Of a stretch of DNA of 64,000 bases, positions 49,260 to 62,640 are shown piece after piece. Made by a program: the position numbers and the translations under genes. This DNA comes from Alitta virens (Eukaryota > Annelida > Polychaeta > Phyllodocida > Nereididae), in contig OW028573.1 in the NCBI GenBank assembly GCA_932294295.1, positions 69,417,829 to 69,481,828 on the forward strand, in the 5' to 3' direction. Numbering within the stretch: the first letter of the stretch is position 1; the number at the start of each line of letters is the position of its first letter. The notes under the pieces are model-generated. The model searched no databases and had not been told where the DNA came from. It was given only the letters and a program-made list of their open reading frames with translations.

Positions 49260-51040
49260 CCACCACCTTCGTCAAAATTTATACAAGCACCCACATTTTG
49301 CAATTTAATTCATATAGCAAAAATTATGATGTGTTGTTGTTTCATCTGAGACGACTACATTTTTTAGCCTTTTTTTTTTTTTTACAAATACAGCTGTTAT
49401 TGATTTAGCCGCAGCATTCGTTGTTTTTATTTTCAAATTAAACTTTTGAATTAAAATCTAAAACTTGGTGTGGATGGTTAAAAATGGAAAAAAAATTCTG
49501 ATGTAATATTAATACTTTGTTGTTAATGAAAATATATGATATGACTTTGATTTTCCAAGAAAAAGCTTGAATGTTAACGTTTAGTTATGGCCCATAGCCT
49601 TTCGCAACCCCCTCCCCAAGACTGGCACTTCATGAGGCTCGGAGTTGCCTAATACTATGCGGAACGCAGTGCTCCTAAACAAACTTCAGGGTCAAACAAA
49701 TTGACCGAAGATTTCATTAATCATCCAGCAACCCGCACACTCATCCAACAATTTTGAGACAAAAACAAAACAAAAAAAATCTGTTGGGAATTTTTTTAGA
49801 TATTTAACTTTAGAATTTCTGGTTTACCACACCTTGTTTATTTACATATAATATGATATATGCCAATGGAGATAACAGTGCTAGATTTTATCACCGTCCT
49901 TTGCCTACAGCAAGTTAAAGCATTTTCATGCTGTATAATGATGCAGTACACAGCAAGTAAGCTTCAAAACTTACAAATACATTTGTATTAGTCAAACTAC
50001 TGCTTCATGTTTTATTTTTAAATGCGGCTTGGCTTTAATTTCAGTCATAACTGTTTTGTAGTCTTGAACATTAGTCTACTGGCGTGCAATGAATTGGATG
50101 ATAATAGCAATGATTAATATACTGTACTGAATTTCAGTACATGTTTCATGTAGTTTGTTTTGTTTAGTTCCATAAAAGCAGTCCTGCTGGAAAACTATCT
50201 TAGACAACTGCGCAAAAGGCCCCTGTTGTTACGAGAACTGTCACTATTTTTTTCAAGTGTAATTTAAGGACGTGCCAAGCTCGAGAAACCCCAGAATAAC
50301 TGAAATTGGATTTCTGGCAACATCACATTGGATAGCTCTCTTCTGTCCCTAATATGCCTGAACCGAAACAGTTTTGAGTTACACCACCTGTTGCCAACTT
50401 GTTTTGCCACTTCTATTAAATGATTTTCTGACATGGCATGTATATGTTGAGCAGTGAACTCTTAATAGGATAATGAAAATTGCTGTTGCAGCTAGATACG
50501 TCGACGAATATTGGTAGATGGACATGGAACGTGCATTATTCTAATATATCATTACACTAGCTCCAGTACCTGTGTCCATTCTCACCATTTCACAATCCAT
50601 ATTATATCAAATCATCCACTGTAAATAAACAATTCTGTGAGTTACATATACTTTTCCCTTATGACTGACCAAAGAATCTATAAACTGTCAATAAAATCAT
50701 CAATGGAACATTTCATAGGAATGAATTAACAGGAAGTCAGTGGTAATTCGACATCAGTTCTTGACTTGACATGATTGATGTGCTGTACTGAATTTTAATA
50801 CATATTTCATGTTTTTTTGTTTTTTTTGCTTAGTGCCACATAAAAGCAGTCCTGCTGGACAACTAACTTAGACAACTGAGCAATAGGCCCCTTTAAAACC
50901 CCCCACCCTAATATTCTACGAAAATTCTGTAAAGCATGACAATGAAAAATATATTGACACACCATGTCTATGACTTCATTCAAGAATGCAGAGTAAAGTT
51001 GGATAACACTGTCATGACCAATCTCACAAATTATCAAACA
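49260..51040. other. Intergenic, with a diverged direct duplication
   Basis: A block at about 50117-50220 is repeated at about 50780-50885 in the same orientation (TACTGAATTT, TTTCATGT, AAAGCAGTCCTGCTGGA, TTAGACAACTG and GGCCCCT in both). The rest is AT-rich with no recognised gene. Confidence 0.6.
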
Positions 51041-51042
51041 GC

Positions 51043-51345
51043 TACAGTTAGTTTCATTAAAAACGGCCCGTCAAATTGAACCTAGACAAAGCTGGACAAC
51101 TTCTGCCATACGACGCTACCTGCCACTAAACGGAACTGTCTGGCTATAGATGGTTACTCAAAGCCGGATCAAAAAATACATATTTATGATATATTAGATA
51201 AATTTCTTCTATTTACCAGGGTTTATATTTTAAGTGATTGTAGGTGTAAGTCGACTATAAGCTAGAAGTAGACAGTTATAACTACAGCTAGAAACAGGTG
51301 GCTACAGCTGTCTAGAGTCGACCATCTTTTATGAAACTAACTGTA
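51043..51345. mobile_element. Tc1/mariner-type MITE, about 300 bp, TA-flanked
   Basis: The ends TA-CAGTTAGTTTCATTAAAA and the inverse TTTTATGAAACTAACTG-TA form an inverted repeat of about 18 bases. The TA on each side fits the TA duplication of Tc1/mariner elements, and CAGT is a common start of that group. No coding capacity. Confidence 0.65.
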
Positions 51346-54300
51346 CCTCTCAAAAGACATCAGTCATCTAGGCTACGTAAATCCCCTCTATTATATCTAA
51401 TCTTGGATATTTTAAAATTTCGTCACAATTCATACATAAATGAGTATCTTGAATCCTTCTTTTTACGTAATTATATTCAAAAAATTACTTTTCCTACCAG
51501 ATTAACCCACAGACATGGTTCTTAAATTAATAATCTCTTGGTTAAACTTTCTGGTGATACCATTAACACTACTTCTGGAATTATCTTATAGCATATCTGA
51601 TCACTATCCATGTTTCCTGATACTAAATTATTTATCTGTCATGCCAAAGGAAAAAAAAATATCACAATAAGTTCAAGTTATGAATATGCCCTGCCTAATT
51701 TAAAGGAAGAATTAATAGTTTTATGTGATATAGATAATGTTGATAAGGGCTGTAATGCTAACCCAAATGGTAATTATAAGCTAAATACAATCATAAAGAA
51801 AGTTACTAATTTCCAAAAGCACAAACAAAATGTATCTCAAGTTTAGATCAATAGATGAAAATGACCCCAACTACAACACTCTTAAGGTTAATTTAAAGAT
51901 ATAATACTATACTAAGAAGAAGTATTCGTTTAGCAAAGAAATCATATCATGAACTATATTTTAATAGATTTAGAAATGAAATAAAACAGACTTGGGGCAT
52001 GATGAGTTCCAAAATTAATAAAACCAATAAGAAAAATTAATTTCCAAATATTTCCTGATAGACAACGAGTATACTTCTAATAGGCACCACAATATTGCTA
52101 TGGCTTTTAATGAATATTATGCAAATATAGGATCGAAACTTGCTAGTTAAATTCCAGATGGCATTAAAGGGGAACTAACCCCTTGTGCACTTTACATCTC
52201 AGAAGTTAGCTTGGGTCCATTGAAAGAAATCCACGCTATACATAACTTGAATATGTGCACTGGTAATGAAATATTCTGCATTTATTAGCCCCATGTTGTG
52301 AACTACGGAGGCCCCATTTTCGACTTTCCCGGAGTTTTGCACTCGCCGGAAATACGTCACTGTTTACCCTTGGTCTAGGCCAATCAGAGTCAAGTAGGCA
52401 ATCAAACCGCTAGCCTGGTCTGCCCGGCTATCAGATGTATGTAATTTGGGTCCAGCTTATCAAACTGCTTGAGTGTGAACTGGCCAGTTAAGTGTCAAAA
52501 ACAGGTGTTAATTGCACCTGGGCCTTTGTTTAAGAGCAGGTCCTGGTTAATTGCCATTCAACAATTTCAGACAATGCAGATGAGAAACAATGATTTGATC
52601 AATATATATGTAGGCTAATTGGCCAGCTATGATTAATGAAACAATTGTGTCTATCTCAATAGCATAAGACAACAATTAACACCATTGCAGTGTGTGAATA
52701 AGCCAAATTGTGTACTAAGGACATTGGGCAGGGACTAGTATGAAATGCTCCCCATTTACCTTAGGATATGAGGCATCCAAATGTGGCAAAAAAAGTTGGA
52801 GCCTCAAATTTATTTTCTCCAGTACAAGTCACAAAAAAAATCATAAAGTTATGTATCAAAATTAATTATGTTAATAATTTTAGAAAATTTATTTGTCAAA
52901 TATTCACTGCTTTAATTGTTTGCTCTTATTAATTTATTTGAGCATTTTTATTTTATTTTTTTTATTCATGCTTTTATTACTATATTTATGTACTTCAAAA
53001 CTTTATTAACAAGAAATTGCTTAAGATTTTATGCCTGCCAGATAGTGGACATAATTAAAGTTATACATTTGTAGTTATAGAAATAAACTTTGTTCATTTG
53101 GTATTCAGTTATGCTCAGTTGAGATAGGTCGCCTGTCATTGCATGTATGCTTTAAATAGCAATTAGGAATAACCCCAATGTGTATCAATTACAATTATAT
53201 GACATATACTGTCTACATTTTAGGTTCTAGTCATGAAACGGATGCAATCGGATTGCAATCTGTGCATAAGTTAATTTACATTGAACCTTCACATCACAGA
53301 ACTACACACTAGGGCATAAGTTTCGGCGGGTGGTGCAAATTGCGCTATTAATTTGCTTAAAACATTACTAAATTAAGCTTTTAATCTGATTTTTTCACTG
53401 CAATATGTTCTTTTATATCTAATTGATCTTTTAAAATTAAAACACTTCTTTTAGAATTAAAACACTTACCTATGTTCCCCTTTAATTAAAAAAATACCTA
53501 AATATACCTTCAGAGCAAATTTTTGAATTTCGACAAGTAGACAGAGATAAAGTAATTACGATTTTTCAGTCATTAAAGACTAAAGATAGCTGTGGCTTTG
53601 ATAATTTATAAAAGTAGGAATCTTCCCAGACAAATTGAAGATTGCAAAGGTGGTCCCATTTTATATGAAAGATGAAAAATATAAAATTGAAACTATGTCC
53701 CAGTACTTCCCAGTGTATCAAAGGTCTTTGAAAGTGCTTCATGATTACTTTAACTCTGTCAAACTATTCTATAGAAGTCAGTATGTTTTCAGACATATGC
53801 ATTCAACAGAGCTGGTAGTTTTAGAAATGTTCTAAATAGTAATTGAAGAGATGGATAAAAATGAAATTCCATTAATATATATGATTTATCAAAGGCCTTA
53901 GATATAATGGATCATGAAGTACTTTTACACAAACTACAATATTATGGTTTAAAACAGACTGCTTTGAAGTTATTAAAGAATTATTTAACAAACAGGACAC
54001 AGTATGTAGTTGTTGATGATGTAAATTCTGCCAAGTTACATTTTTTAATGTTGATGTCTCTCAGGGATCAATACTAGGCCCTCTGCTGTTCATTATCTAT
54101 ACAAATAATTTGATAAATGCAACCTCAGCCTTTCATCGGCTTGTTTACGCCGACGATACCACTCTAGTTGCATCACCTAATGCTTTTCACAGTCATGATA
54201 GAACAATTGAGATAAATATAAATGATGAGTTGGTCAGGCTAAACAAATGGATGAAGGCAAATAAGCTTTCCATTAACAAATCAAAAACCAAAGCCATTGA

Positions 54301-55405
54301 TTGATTGATTGATGATTAATGCAGATGTTGCTTTATTCATATCATTGATTCATCAGTTAATTACAGTTACACGAAAAAAATAAAAAACATAAGCTGATGT
54401 CATGATCTTCCACACCCCACAGTGAAGAGTTTATTATCCCCATTTACGGATAGAAGATAGCTAAATAGTTGAGTAAAACTAGGTGTTATGAATCATTTGG
54501 AAAAAAATGCCTCTTCATACTTTACTTCACATATATAATTCCTTGATTCTATCACGTTTGACCTATGGTGTCTTACTGTGGGGTAGGAAGTGTCAACGTG
54601 TGTTTGGTTTACAAAAGAAAGCTGTGAGGATTCTAACAAATAGTAATTACAATAGTCTTACATATTGACTTTTTAAGTCTCTGAAATTATTTAAATTCCA
54701 TGACATCTGTGCACTGCATGACCTAAAATTATGCTATTAATGTATAAATCACATTCTCCCAGAATATTTTATTGATCTTTTGCCATTATCACCAAATGAG
54801 CATCATAATTATGAAACAAGACAAGTACATAGATTTTGATTGCCATTAATAAACCATGAATTCACCAAGCAAAGTAATAAGTATAGATATATGAGTAATT
54901 TAAATAACATGTCTATCAATTATAAAGAAAAATTATAACAAGCTTTATATCATATACAAAGTAACTGTTTCCATAAGCGTAACCTCGGTAATAATAGCCA
55001 GCTGCCATTCATTCATTTTTCTTTATAATAGTTATATTACGTAATATCCTTAATTGCAACATATAATGAACGTTGATAGATTCCCAATTGTTATATTTGT
55101 TCAAGGCCCAACCATAATTAGTGTCCCCATACTCATAACATCCCATTCATTCATTTATGTCATCATTGATGAAAGCAAGTGCTATGTTTATAATTTTTGT
55201 TGTTTAAGTTTGAAATAATATATAAATATATTTATATGAGTGTGTGTGAATCTTGAATCCCTGAAGGTGGTCCACGATAGCGAAGGAATACCTTCTTAGT
55301 GGGGTCTCCTCACATTATGTATGAAAAAAATGAGCTTCAGTTATATATATATATGTACATACTTGTAAAGGATTGTGAAATAAAATTAATGAATCTGAAT
55401 CTATG
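51346..55405 (+). mobile_element. Decayed LINE (endonuclease-RT), interrupted by a TTAA element
   Basis: Endonuclease C-terminus: ITFPTRLTHRHGS then ISDHYPCF in a shifted frame (51480-51610). RT: VDRDKVITIFQSLK (53530), the finger region at 53635-53835, GSILGPLLFIIYTNNL (54065), LVYADDTTLVA with the YADD site (54138-54170), NKWMKANKLSINKSKTKA (54243-54297), and the downstream part LILSRLTYGVLLWG (54540). The 3' end at about 55405 closes with AATGAATCTGAATCT. The frame is broken many times, so it is inactive. The insert at 52168-53481 and a second, smaller insert beginning with (TGAT)n at about 54297-54460 split it. Lineage is CR1/jockey-like by motif style; I cannot be more exact. Confidence 0.75.
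52164..53485. mobile_element. 1.3-kb DNA element with TTAA duplication, inserted in the LINE
   Basis: TTAA (52164-52167) then AGGGGAACTAACCCC, and at the far end TAGGTAAGTG in inverse, GTTCCCCT and TTAA (53482-53485). The terminal inverted repeat is short (AGGGGAAC). Taking the insert out rejoins LINE sequence on both sides. TTAA duplication is known for piggyBac and Kolobok elements; the terminal bases fit Kolobok better, by inference. No transposase frame inside. Confidence 0.75.
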
Positions 55406-56600
55406 AAAAAAAATGCATGGGTTACTAATTATAACACCTTACTAGACTAGCACATGCAAATAAATGTAGAATTAAGCATACTTGAATAGTGTGAATGAAT
55501 ATAATTCGTGAAAATGACTGGTTGTAAGCAAAGGGCAGTGATAAGACCTAGCATTCAGATCTATTTTGGCTGATGATATATGACATGTTATATGTAAACA
55601 AACAAGGTGTGATAAATCGAACATATTAAAGTTAAATTTCTCAAAAGGATCGTATGAGAGTGCAGTTTATGGAAATATAGATTAAATTCGGTTTAAAAAA
55701 ACCTGAAGTTTGTTCAGGAGCGCTGTGTGAGGCAGGTAAAAGACCCCATGTGTGAAACATGGTATAGACTCCAAGCCTTGCACGAGCTACCGCTAACTAC
55801 AGCAGAGGGCTTGGGTGCGTTCCACTGTTGGTGCTGCCCTCTGTATGCTCTAGAAGTGTGATAAAACAGAAAAGGTGTTGCAAACTCGATGTTTACCCCC
55901 AGATAGGTTTTGAATGAGGTTTGTCACCTTTCTTAGCAAAAGTGCTATGGGCTATGAATTATCCGATTGTGTTTTGTTAACTGTAGATTGTTTTAATGAG
56001 TTATGATTATTCATTGCCTTGGTAATGCTTTGGGTGTGCCTGGCGCATCCTGGCGGGGATTGATAGCTGTCCAGGTTGTGATAAGCACGTGGCTTCAGCA
56101 GCGGCTTGTCATCTTTGCTGAACCTGCTCTGGTAAATTAGGTGTGGGTATTTCAAAGCTCCACGGACTATACACCACGCACCAGCATCAGTGTCAGCAGT
56201 ATCAGCAGCAGCAGCGGCAGTAGCATCAGCAGCAGCAGATCCAGTTCTCGGGATATCATGTGTGGCAGCAGTGCATCCAGCGACTGACGGAGAGTGCCGC
56301 TTGAATTACACCTGACGCGCAGGCTGTGCATGAAAGAGTGAGACTGACCCCGGCTGGTGGCTGGCTGCATGGATCACCCACTAGTTGTCTCTGGCGGTCC
56401 CAGCCCCTGATCACTTGGCCGTCGGCTGCCAAAGAGATAGCAGTCAGCGGCTCCCTTGTGTGCAGTTGCACTCACGCTGTGGAGGAGGTGTGATATTTAT
56501 TAAGTAATCCCAGCTGCTGAAAAAAACAGTTCTGACAAAAGACTTCATGGGCATCCGTCGCGTGGTTATTACGTAACTGGGCTCCAGGTGCCATCCGGAC
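55406..56600. other. Intergenic to promoter-like region with CAG tracts
   Basis: AT-rich until about 55700, then GC-richer with interrupted CAG units at 56180-56245. No recognised exon before 56605. The open frames here are made by the CAG repeat. Confidence 0.4.
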
Positions 56601-56604
56601 AGAC

Positions 56605-56637
56605 ATGGTGGAGTGGGTCATGAGCCTCGACAAAAGG
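56605..56637 (+). other. Candidate first coding exon (11 codons plus donor)
   Basis: ATGGTGGAGTGGGTCATGAG begins a short frame MVEWVMSLDKR that runs into a good donor, AAAAG|GTAAAC, at 56638. The upstream 400 bases are GC-rich for this window. No family is recognised and no downstream exon was found, so this may be chance. Confidence 0.2.
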
Positions 56638-56639
56638 TA

Positions 56640-59470
56640 AACACGCCTACTAAATTGTACTAAATCATTCTCTCAGATGCATGTTACCAGAAGACAAGAC
56701 AACTTGACATTTAATGTAGAGTAAAGACGCACCTGATATCTTTTGAGTTGCATCCGCGCATGCAGATGCACTGAATGGCAGCTGGCTATTATTACCGAGG
56801 TTACGCTTATGGAAACAGTTACTTTTAATTAAGATGTAAATGGAGAGGAGGCGGCACCTTATGTTGATGACAGCTTTGGGAGTAGCTTTGCTTCTCTTGT
56901 TATTAACCTGCCAATTGTTGAAAATGACGGTGCTAATTGCAACATGTTGCATTTCTGTTGATATTGGACATTTCCTATTGGATATTACATCATTTCCATG
57001 TAGTAATAGTAACATAATGCCGTTGCTGAGCCATCTCAGGCTCATACAGCTCCATGGACGACAATAGCAGATGAAGGAATCATGATGTACAAGCTTATTC
57101 ATCACATGTGCAACCGACAATGGTAGCGAACTATAGTTGATTTATAATTCTAATCCATTGTACGTGTAAGTAAAATATAGTGTATTCTTTACTCTGTTGA
57201 ATTTCGAGAGCTTAGGAAACGTAAACAAAGTGATTGAATGCTTAATTATATCTGCAACACATGCTTCTTCCTGCCCTCATTACAAGGAAAACATATATGT
57301 TGGCTTCCTCATTACATGATCGAAAACAGTCATTAAAATGTATACATTGTGATTGTACATGCAGGCTATTTTGGATATGGTATATTTGACACCTATGCTA
57401 AAGCTGGTTCCAAGAAATGGAAAACTCTGATATTAATCATATATATTTTAAGGCCACCACCCTATTAGGGTTACCTCCCAATAGGACCTATACATTAGTT
57501 CGTAAGCCCCAGTGGCCTTTGCACCTGTATTACTCTTAATGGCTGTTCGACGTTTTATTTGTTTGACATCAGGTGACCTTACTTTACCTCCCATAATGCA
57601 TCTTACTCTTTTTGGTGTTCGCATTGTGCAAGGCACGTGGCAATGAGAAGAAATTAGCTAATGAATGGTCATTAGCAGAGCAATAAACTGAGGGAGGAAG
57701 CGCTTTAAATATGGCCCCAAAAGAGACTGTTAATTGCAGCTGACCTTTAGGGAATGATGGATAAGCCTCGGAGGGGGAATTGCGTTTTCTCAAGGTTGTA
57801 TCCACAGGCTGATTGCTGAAGTTAACCTGCAACTGTAAGCCATGGGACTTATAATTATGTGGAATTATGGCACTGTCATTGTTCTCCAACTATAGGCAAC
57901 TAAATTACACTGTATCCAGCACCATTCCATGTCATGTCAATAGGCAGCGGGTAATTTGCTCCTAATTCACTATGCGTTATGTGGGCTAATTGGTGTGAAA
58001 TTGTCCTCCCCTCCTTGTTTTTATGCTGAGTGTACAGTCTACGCCTGTATGCAATTTGGTCATGTGTTTGTGAAACCCATGGCCTACTTAAAATGGCTAA
58101 TCTGAGTGTAGTTGAGAGGCCATTTGCATTCATATAATTGTGTTTCCGACCAATGGCTGCAATATCAGTATAAAGAATACAGATATGAAAGTAAATTGTA
58201 TGTCTTCTCAGAAGTAATTTCCTAAATCATAACTCATATGCTTCTTAGCAGTTTCTTTTCGAAAATGACACTCCATGTCAATTTTTATAACCTTCGAGTA
58301 GTTTTGCAGTTGTGGCTTATTGAGCTGTGTAGTGCAAGGTTCTTGTATTTGGGTGTTCTTGGAACTAAGAGAATGATCTGAAGGCTTTCTGACTAGATGG
58401 CCACTTGTGTCTGTGTATGCAGGGCAGTGATTTGTGAAGTGCATGCCCGTTACTGATTTACGAAACAAGTAATTGGAGGTGGCAGAGGAAGGGCCAGTGT
58501 GCTTATAGGCTCTGGCGGTGTCTGATGGCCGGCCTGTCTGCACAGGGCTGCGTCCCTTTCAAAAGAACCACCAACGAGAAGAGAGGAATTCTGGCGCACG
58601 TTTTGTCAGTTCTTACAGGAATTTGATGTTATCGTCGTCACGCAGGCGATCATGTGCACATCCAATTAGGGCCCCCTTCTCTACCTGCAACTGCTTGCAA
58701 AAAACAATTAACAAGCGACAGCAGCTGATGTGCCTCCAGCTAGGATATAGCAGCAGTCTCAGAAGCATCCTCGGTGCCTTCAGCTGCGGCTGCAGACAGC
58801 TGAGATACAGATGATCTGCTCGGGGCCCACTGCATCCACATCACTAGATTACCTGCATCACCAGAGTCGGTCAGGTGAGATGCTGAGCCAAAACCAATGG
58901 CCGAGGCAGATAATGCAGAGAGGATGGATAGAGTGGCCGTGAGATCTTTGCAGCTGAGTGACTGTCTTGACCACCCTTGTTGCAACTCCCTCCCTCCAAC
59001 CTCTCCATCTGCTGCTCTTCACAAACACATATGTTGATGAGACTGACATCTTTGCTCTAGCACTGTCATCTGCAGGAGGCTGGACTGGCTTCGTCCTTTC
59101 ATTGTGTCCTCTCCTTCCCTACTCCCATTTGCACTAGCTTTGATGCCTGCTCAGACGTCATGTTTAGATGTCAGTAAGCATTATGCTGTGGCCCAGTGCA
59201 GAGTAGCAACATCTTCCTCACAACACTTACTTATTTCTAGACATAGCATCTGTTGTTTCAATCTATTAGGAGCCTGTTGTGTAGGTGTTGTTGCAATGGC
59301 TTTTGGATTGTGTCGTAAGGGTCGTTATAGTCTCAGGTATATAGATTTCAGGTTAGAAATTAACTGTTCTTACAGTCACACTTATGGTTTCTTTAAAATC
59401 TGGAAACATGCCAGAACTATCGACACACTCTTCTTAACTTGTAACCGTCTCATCTCTAATTTGTGATATA
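56640..59470. other. Unassigned, CAG/CTG-rich and promoter-like patches
   Basis: Several frames of 60-150 codons on both strands show no known domain. CAG/CTG-type words cluster at 58700-58810. Nothing supports a gene. Confidence 0.4.
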
Positions 59471-59479
59471 CTTTCATAT

Positions 59480-59615
59480 CTAACTCATATTTTATTGTTC
59501 ATGATCATTTCGGTGAAAAGCGCTTGCGATTCTGTTGATTGTTAACCATACTTTACTGAGCTTAAATAAAATTGTACTTACTTACCTACTTACCTTCTTA
59601 CTTACTTACACAGAT
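59480..59615 (+). repeat. Retroposon 3' tail with (CTTA)n/(CTTAC)n
   Basis: GCTTAAATAAAATTG followed by repeated TACTTACTTACC words is the usual end of a LINE or SINE insertion. The body of the element upstream is not identified. Confidence 0.45.
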
Positions 59616-61485
59616 ATATAGGATAGCTTTCTACCATCCATGATTCAGCAATATCTGCGATAGATGAAATTGTATTGGTTTGCGGATTCAGCAACCAACG
59701 TGCATGCATGAAATGAGCATAACTTAATTACTAGATGGATTACTCAATCTTAATAGTAAACAACACATGTGTTCAATTTGTGAATGGGATTAAACAGAGA
59801 CCAATATTCAATTTAAATCCGCCATCTAACGAAACCCAAACTGAGGGGAAGTAGCGTGGTCTCATGTGGCCATCAAGCCGAATTATGCTCAGAACCAAAT
59901 CATGTTGCATAACAGAGCTTTCCTCTGGTTAGCCTATTATGTAATAAGGACGCAGTCTAAAGGTAATCCCATGCAGGAAACGCTTCAGTTACGTCTACAT
60001 GAAATTTTGCATAATTATGAAGTGAATGTCCGTCATTAATCTATTGTCCATATACATGTACTGATGCAGTGGCATTATTATTATGCAGTGTAAGAGGGAA
60101 TGCATTGTACATGGACTGCATCAATTGATACACCTGCCTGTGATCTCAAGGGTCTAATGCGTTCTGTAATGGACAGTTAACCCATGTATACAATGATCAT
60201 GTATATGAATAGTGGACTTACACAAGGAGTATAAGTACAAGATGTTAGTATACATGTATACAAGACCCAAGACATTTTATTTACCTATTATAAAAAAATA
60301 GTTACAACTGCATTCCGTGGTGTTAAATAAGCCTAAACGTTATCATGGTTTAAATTACATTAAAAAACAGTTGCAAAAGGTATAGGCATTTTAATATCTA
60401 TTAAGGCTCATATAATAAATTGTATAGAGAAGCCTATGGTTGTTCCTATAAAATATATATATCTTATTTTTGTACCAGATCTAAATCTATAGAACACCTC
60501 TAACTTAAGATATCCTACTGCACAAGAGGTACTTCTATGATCAGGTTTACTATTTTATTGGAGGATTGGTACAGTTTCGTCATCACTTTCTGTGCATGCC
60601 CATATAAGGTAGTTCTGTAGCTGTGTTGCTCTATGACCAGTTTCAGCCGATTTTAGCCAAATATTGCTACCAAATGTATGCAAAATGCATAAATTAACAT
60701 TTTAGACATAAATGAATCGATAACCATGGTATTTAACTGCAATAAAACAAGCTACACAACATGGGTCTCACAAGGGATTGACCACATGGCCTACATTTGA
60801 CTGTTATTTAGTCCAAGGAAAGTTGTCCTATAAATAGCCTGCTGCAGTGGCCAAATGGTTTTGTCTTGGTATGATTAAAAGTAGGGGTTGAAGGACCTGG
60901 GTACAAATCCAACCAGAGGAAAGTTTTTGTTTTTTTTAATAAATATGTTTACATGTCATTCATTTAAAGTAATTTTTCCATTTACAAAAAAAAAGCAACC
61001 AAAAAAATCTTTATTTAGCACAATCTACAATAATCTCAAACAAGTCTGGTACAGGTGTCTTTTTTTAAAGACAGCTTTTCTTGTTAAACTACATAATAAG
61101 CTATTGCATGATATTTTCATTTCAATAGAAAATTGAGAACTCTCTCTAGAAATGTTATCTGAAAGATATATCTTAAAATTCCATAGATGTAGATTCAATG
61201 TTTCATTGTTTATGAATGAAATCAGAAGTAATTGTGTCTTATAATTGAAATTACTTTTTGTGTTAACATGGAGTCTTATTTTTGCAAATATTTCAAATTA
61301 AATTAACCCATCTGCATCCTTGCTTCATATTATTTTGGAGTTCAATATATATTTTGTCTCTAATTCTTTGGCTCAAACTATTTCATGGTATGAAAAAGAC
61401 ATTGATTTTTTTTAATCTCTTTAAAAATAAGGGTAGTCTGGAGTCTCTGGACAGAATTGCAAGGAAACTCGCTCTTAAGATAAGA
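59616..61485. other. AT-rich intergenic DNA with a tRNA-like SINE head
   Basis: No gene seen. At 60846-60925, TGGCCAAATGGTTT (A-box-like) and GGGTACAAATCCAACC (B-box-like) are spaced as in a tRNA, which suggests a tRNA-derived SINE fragment on the plus strand. Confidence 0.45.
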
Positions 61486-61571
61486 CAAGACAAGATAAGA
61501 TAAGATAAGATAAGATAAGATAAGATAAGATAAGATAAGATAAGATAAGATAAGATAAGATAAGATAAGAT
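61486..61571. repeat. (AGATA)n pentanucleotide microsatellite
   Basis: About 15 units of TAAGA/AGATA. It abuts the 3' end of the minus-strand LINE, so it probably grew from that element's tail. Long LSYLI reading frames here are artefacts of the repeat. Confidence 0.9.
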
Positions 61572-62640
61572 ATACTTTATTCGTCCAGGCGGAAACTTTC
61601 GGTCGTACAATAGCATCGCTCAACAAGTTAACAAATACACTTAGAATCTATTATTTACATTATGGAAGTTATGAAACCAACTGTTTTGATGTTACATAAC
61701 TGTAGTATCTTACACTCGATGGTACAAAACTGTTGCCAAATCTAACAGTTCTTTGTTTGGGTATCGACAGTCTTTTACAGGAACGCAACAGATGGTATTC
61801 TCTGATGCTCTGTGTCCTTAAAGATCTTTAATGTCAACTTGTAGATGCGTTCGTAGTAGATGTCATTTAGACTTTGCGTATTGATACCCAGTTTTTGGCT
61901 ATTTTTGCATATTTTTCTATGATCCTTCTTACTGGATGAACCAAACCAAGCAGCTATACAAAATGGCATGACTGACTCGATAATAGATCCATAGAACAAT
62001 GCCAAGATATCACCATCAACTCTTAGACTGGCTAGTCGCCTGAGATAACAAACTCTCTGTTAACATTTTCTATAAAAAAAAGTTTTGAACATTTTCATTA
62101 AAGGACAATCTGTTGTCTATGTACACAACAAGATATTTTTAACTTTCGACGATCTTTACACTTTCATTTTTAGTAATCAATGCATCATGTGCACTCACAC
62201 TTGTCCGAAAATCAATTATGATCTCCATAGTATTTTTTACATTTAAATGTAGAAAATTGGTGTCACACCATTTTACAAAAGTTTCTACATTGTGCCTATA
62301 AGAACTTGTGTTATCATTAACTATGTTGCCAATGATCACTGTATCATCTGCGTGTTTAAGTAATACACAATTCTCACAACTGACACAATCATTTTCAGAC
62401 GTAGCCCCTGTATTGGTAACAAGTTGACTAAATCTAGTACAACCAAATTTTACATACTGTGGCCTCCCAGTGAGGTTGCTATTGATCCAGCCATAAGGTT
62501 AGAGTTTACATCTATTTCATACAGTTTGTTAGGCGTGAGGTGAGGTTTGATGGTATGAAAGGTGCTGGAGAAATCAATATTTAATGTTATCTTAAGCAAG
62601 TTGACATCAAACACTGTTAACAAGTGGGATTTGGCATTAA
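61572..62640 (-). mobile_element. LINE fragment (L2/CR1/Rex1-like RT C-terminal half)
   Basis: On the minus strand: INFSSTFHTIKPHL (62560-62600), then SQLVTNTGATSENDCVSCEN, LLKHADDTVIIGN (the YADD site here is HADD, about 62338-62361), FVKWCDTNFLHLNVKNTMEI then IIDFR, and further down SIIESVMPFCIAAWFG (61940-61985). The 3' end at 61572 joins the microsatellite. It is 5' truncated and has frame breaks, so it is inactive. Confidence 0.75.

Noticed and set aside
56840..57067. Short frame with a Leu-rich, membrane-like N-terminus
   Set aside because: No partner exon or family match; Leu runs arise easily here.
61378..61626. LSYLI repeat protein
   Set aside because: Translation of the (AGATA)n microsatellite.
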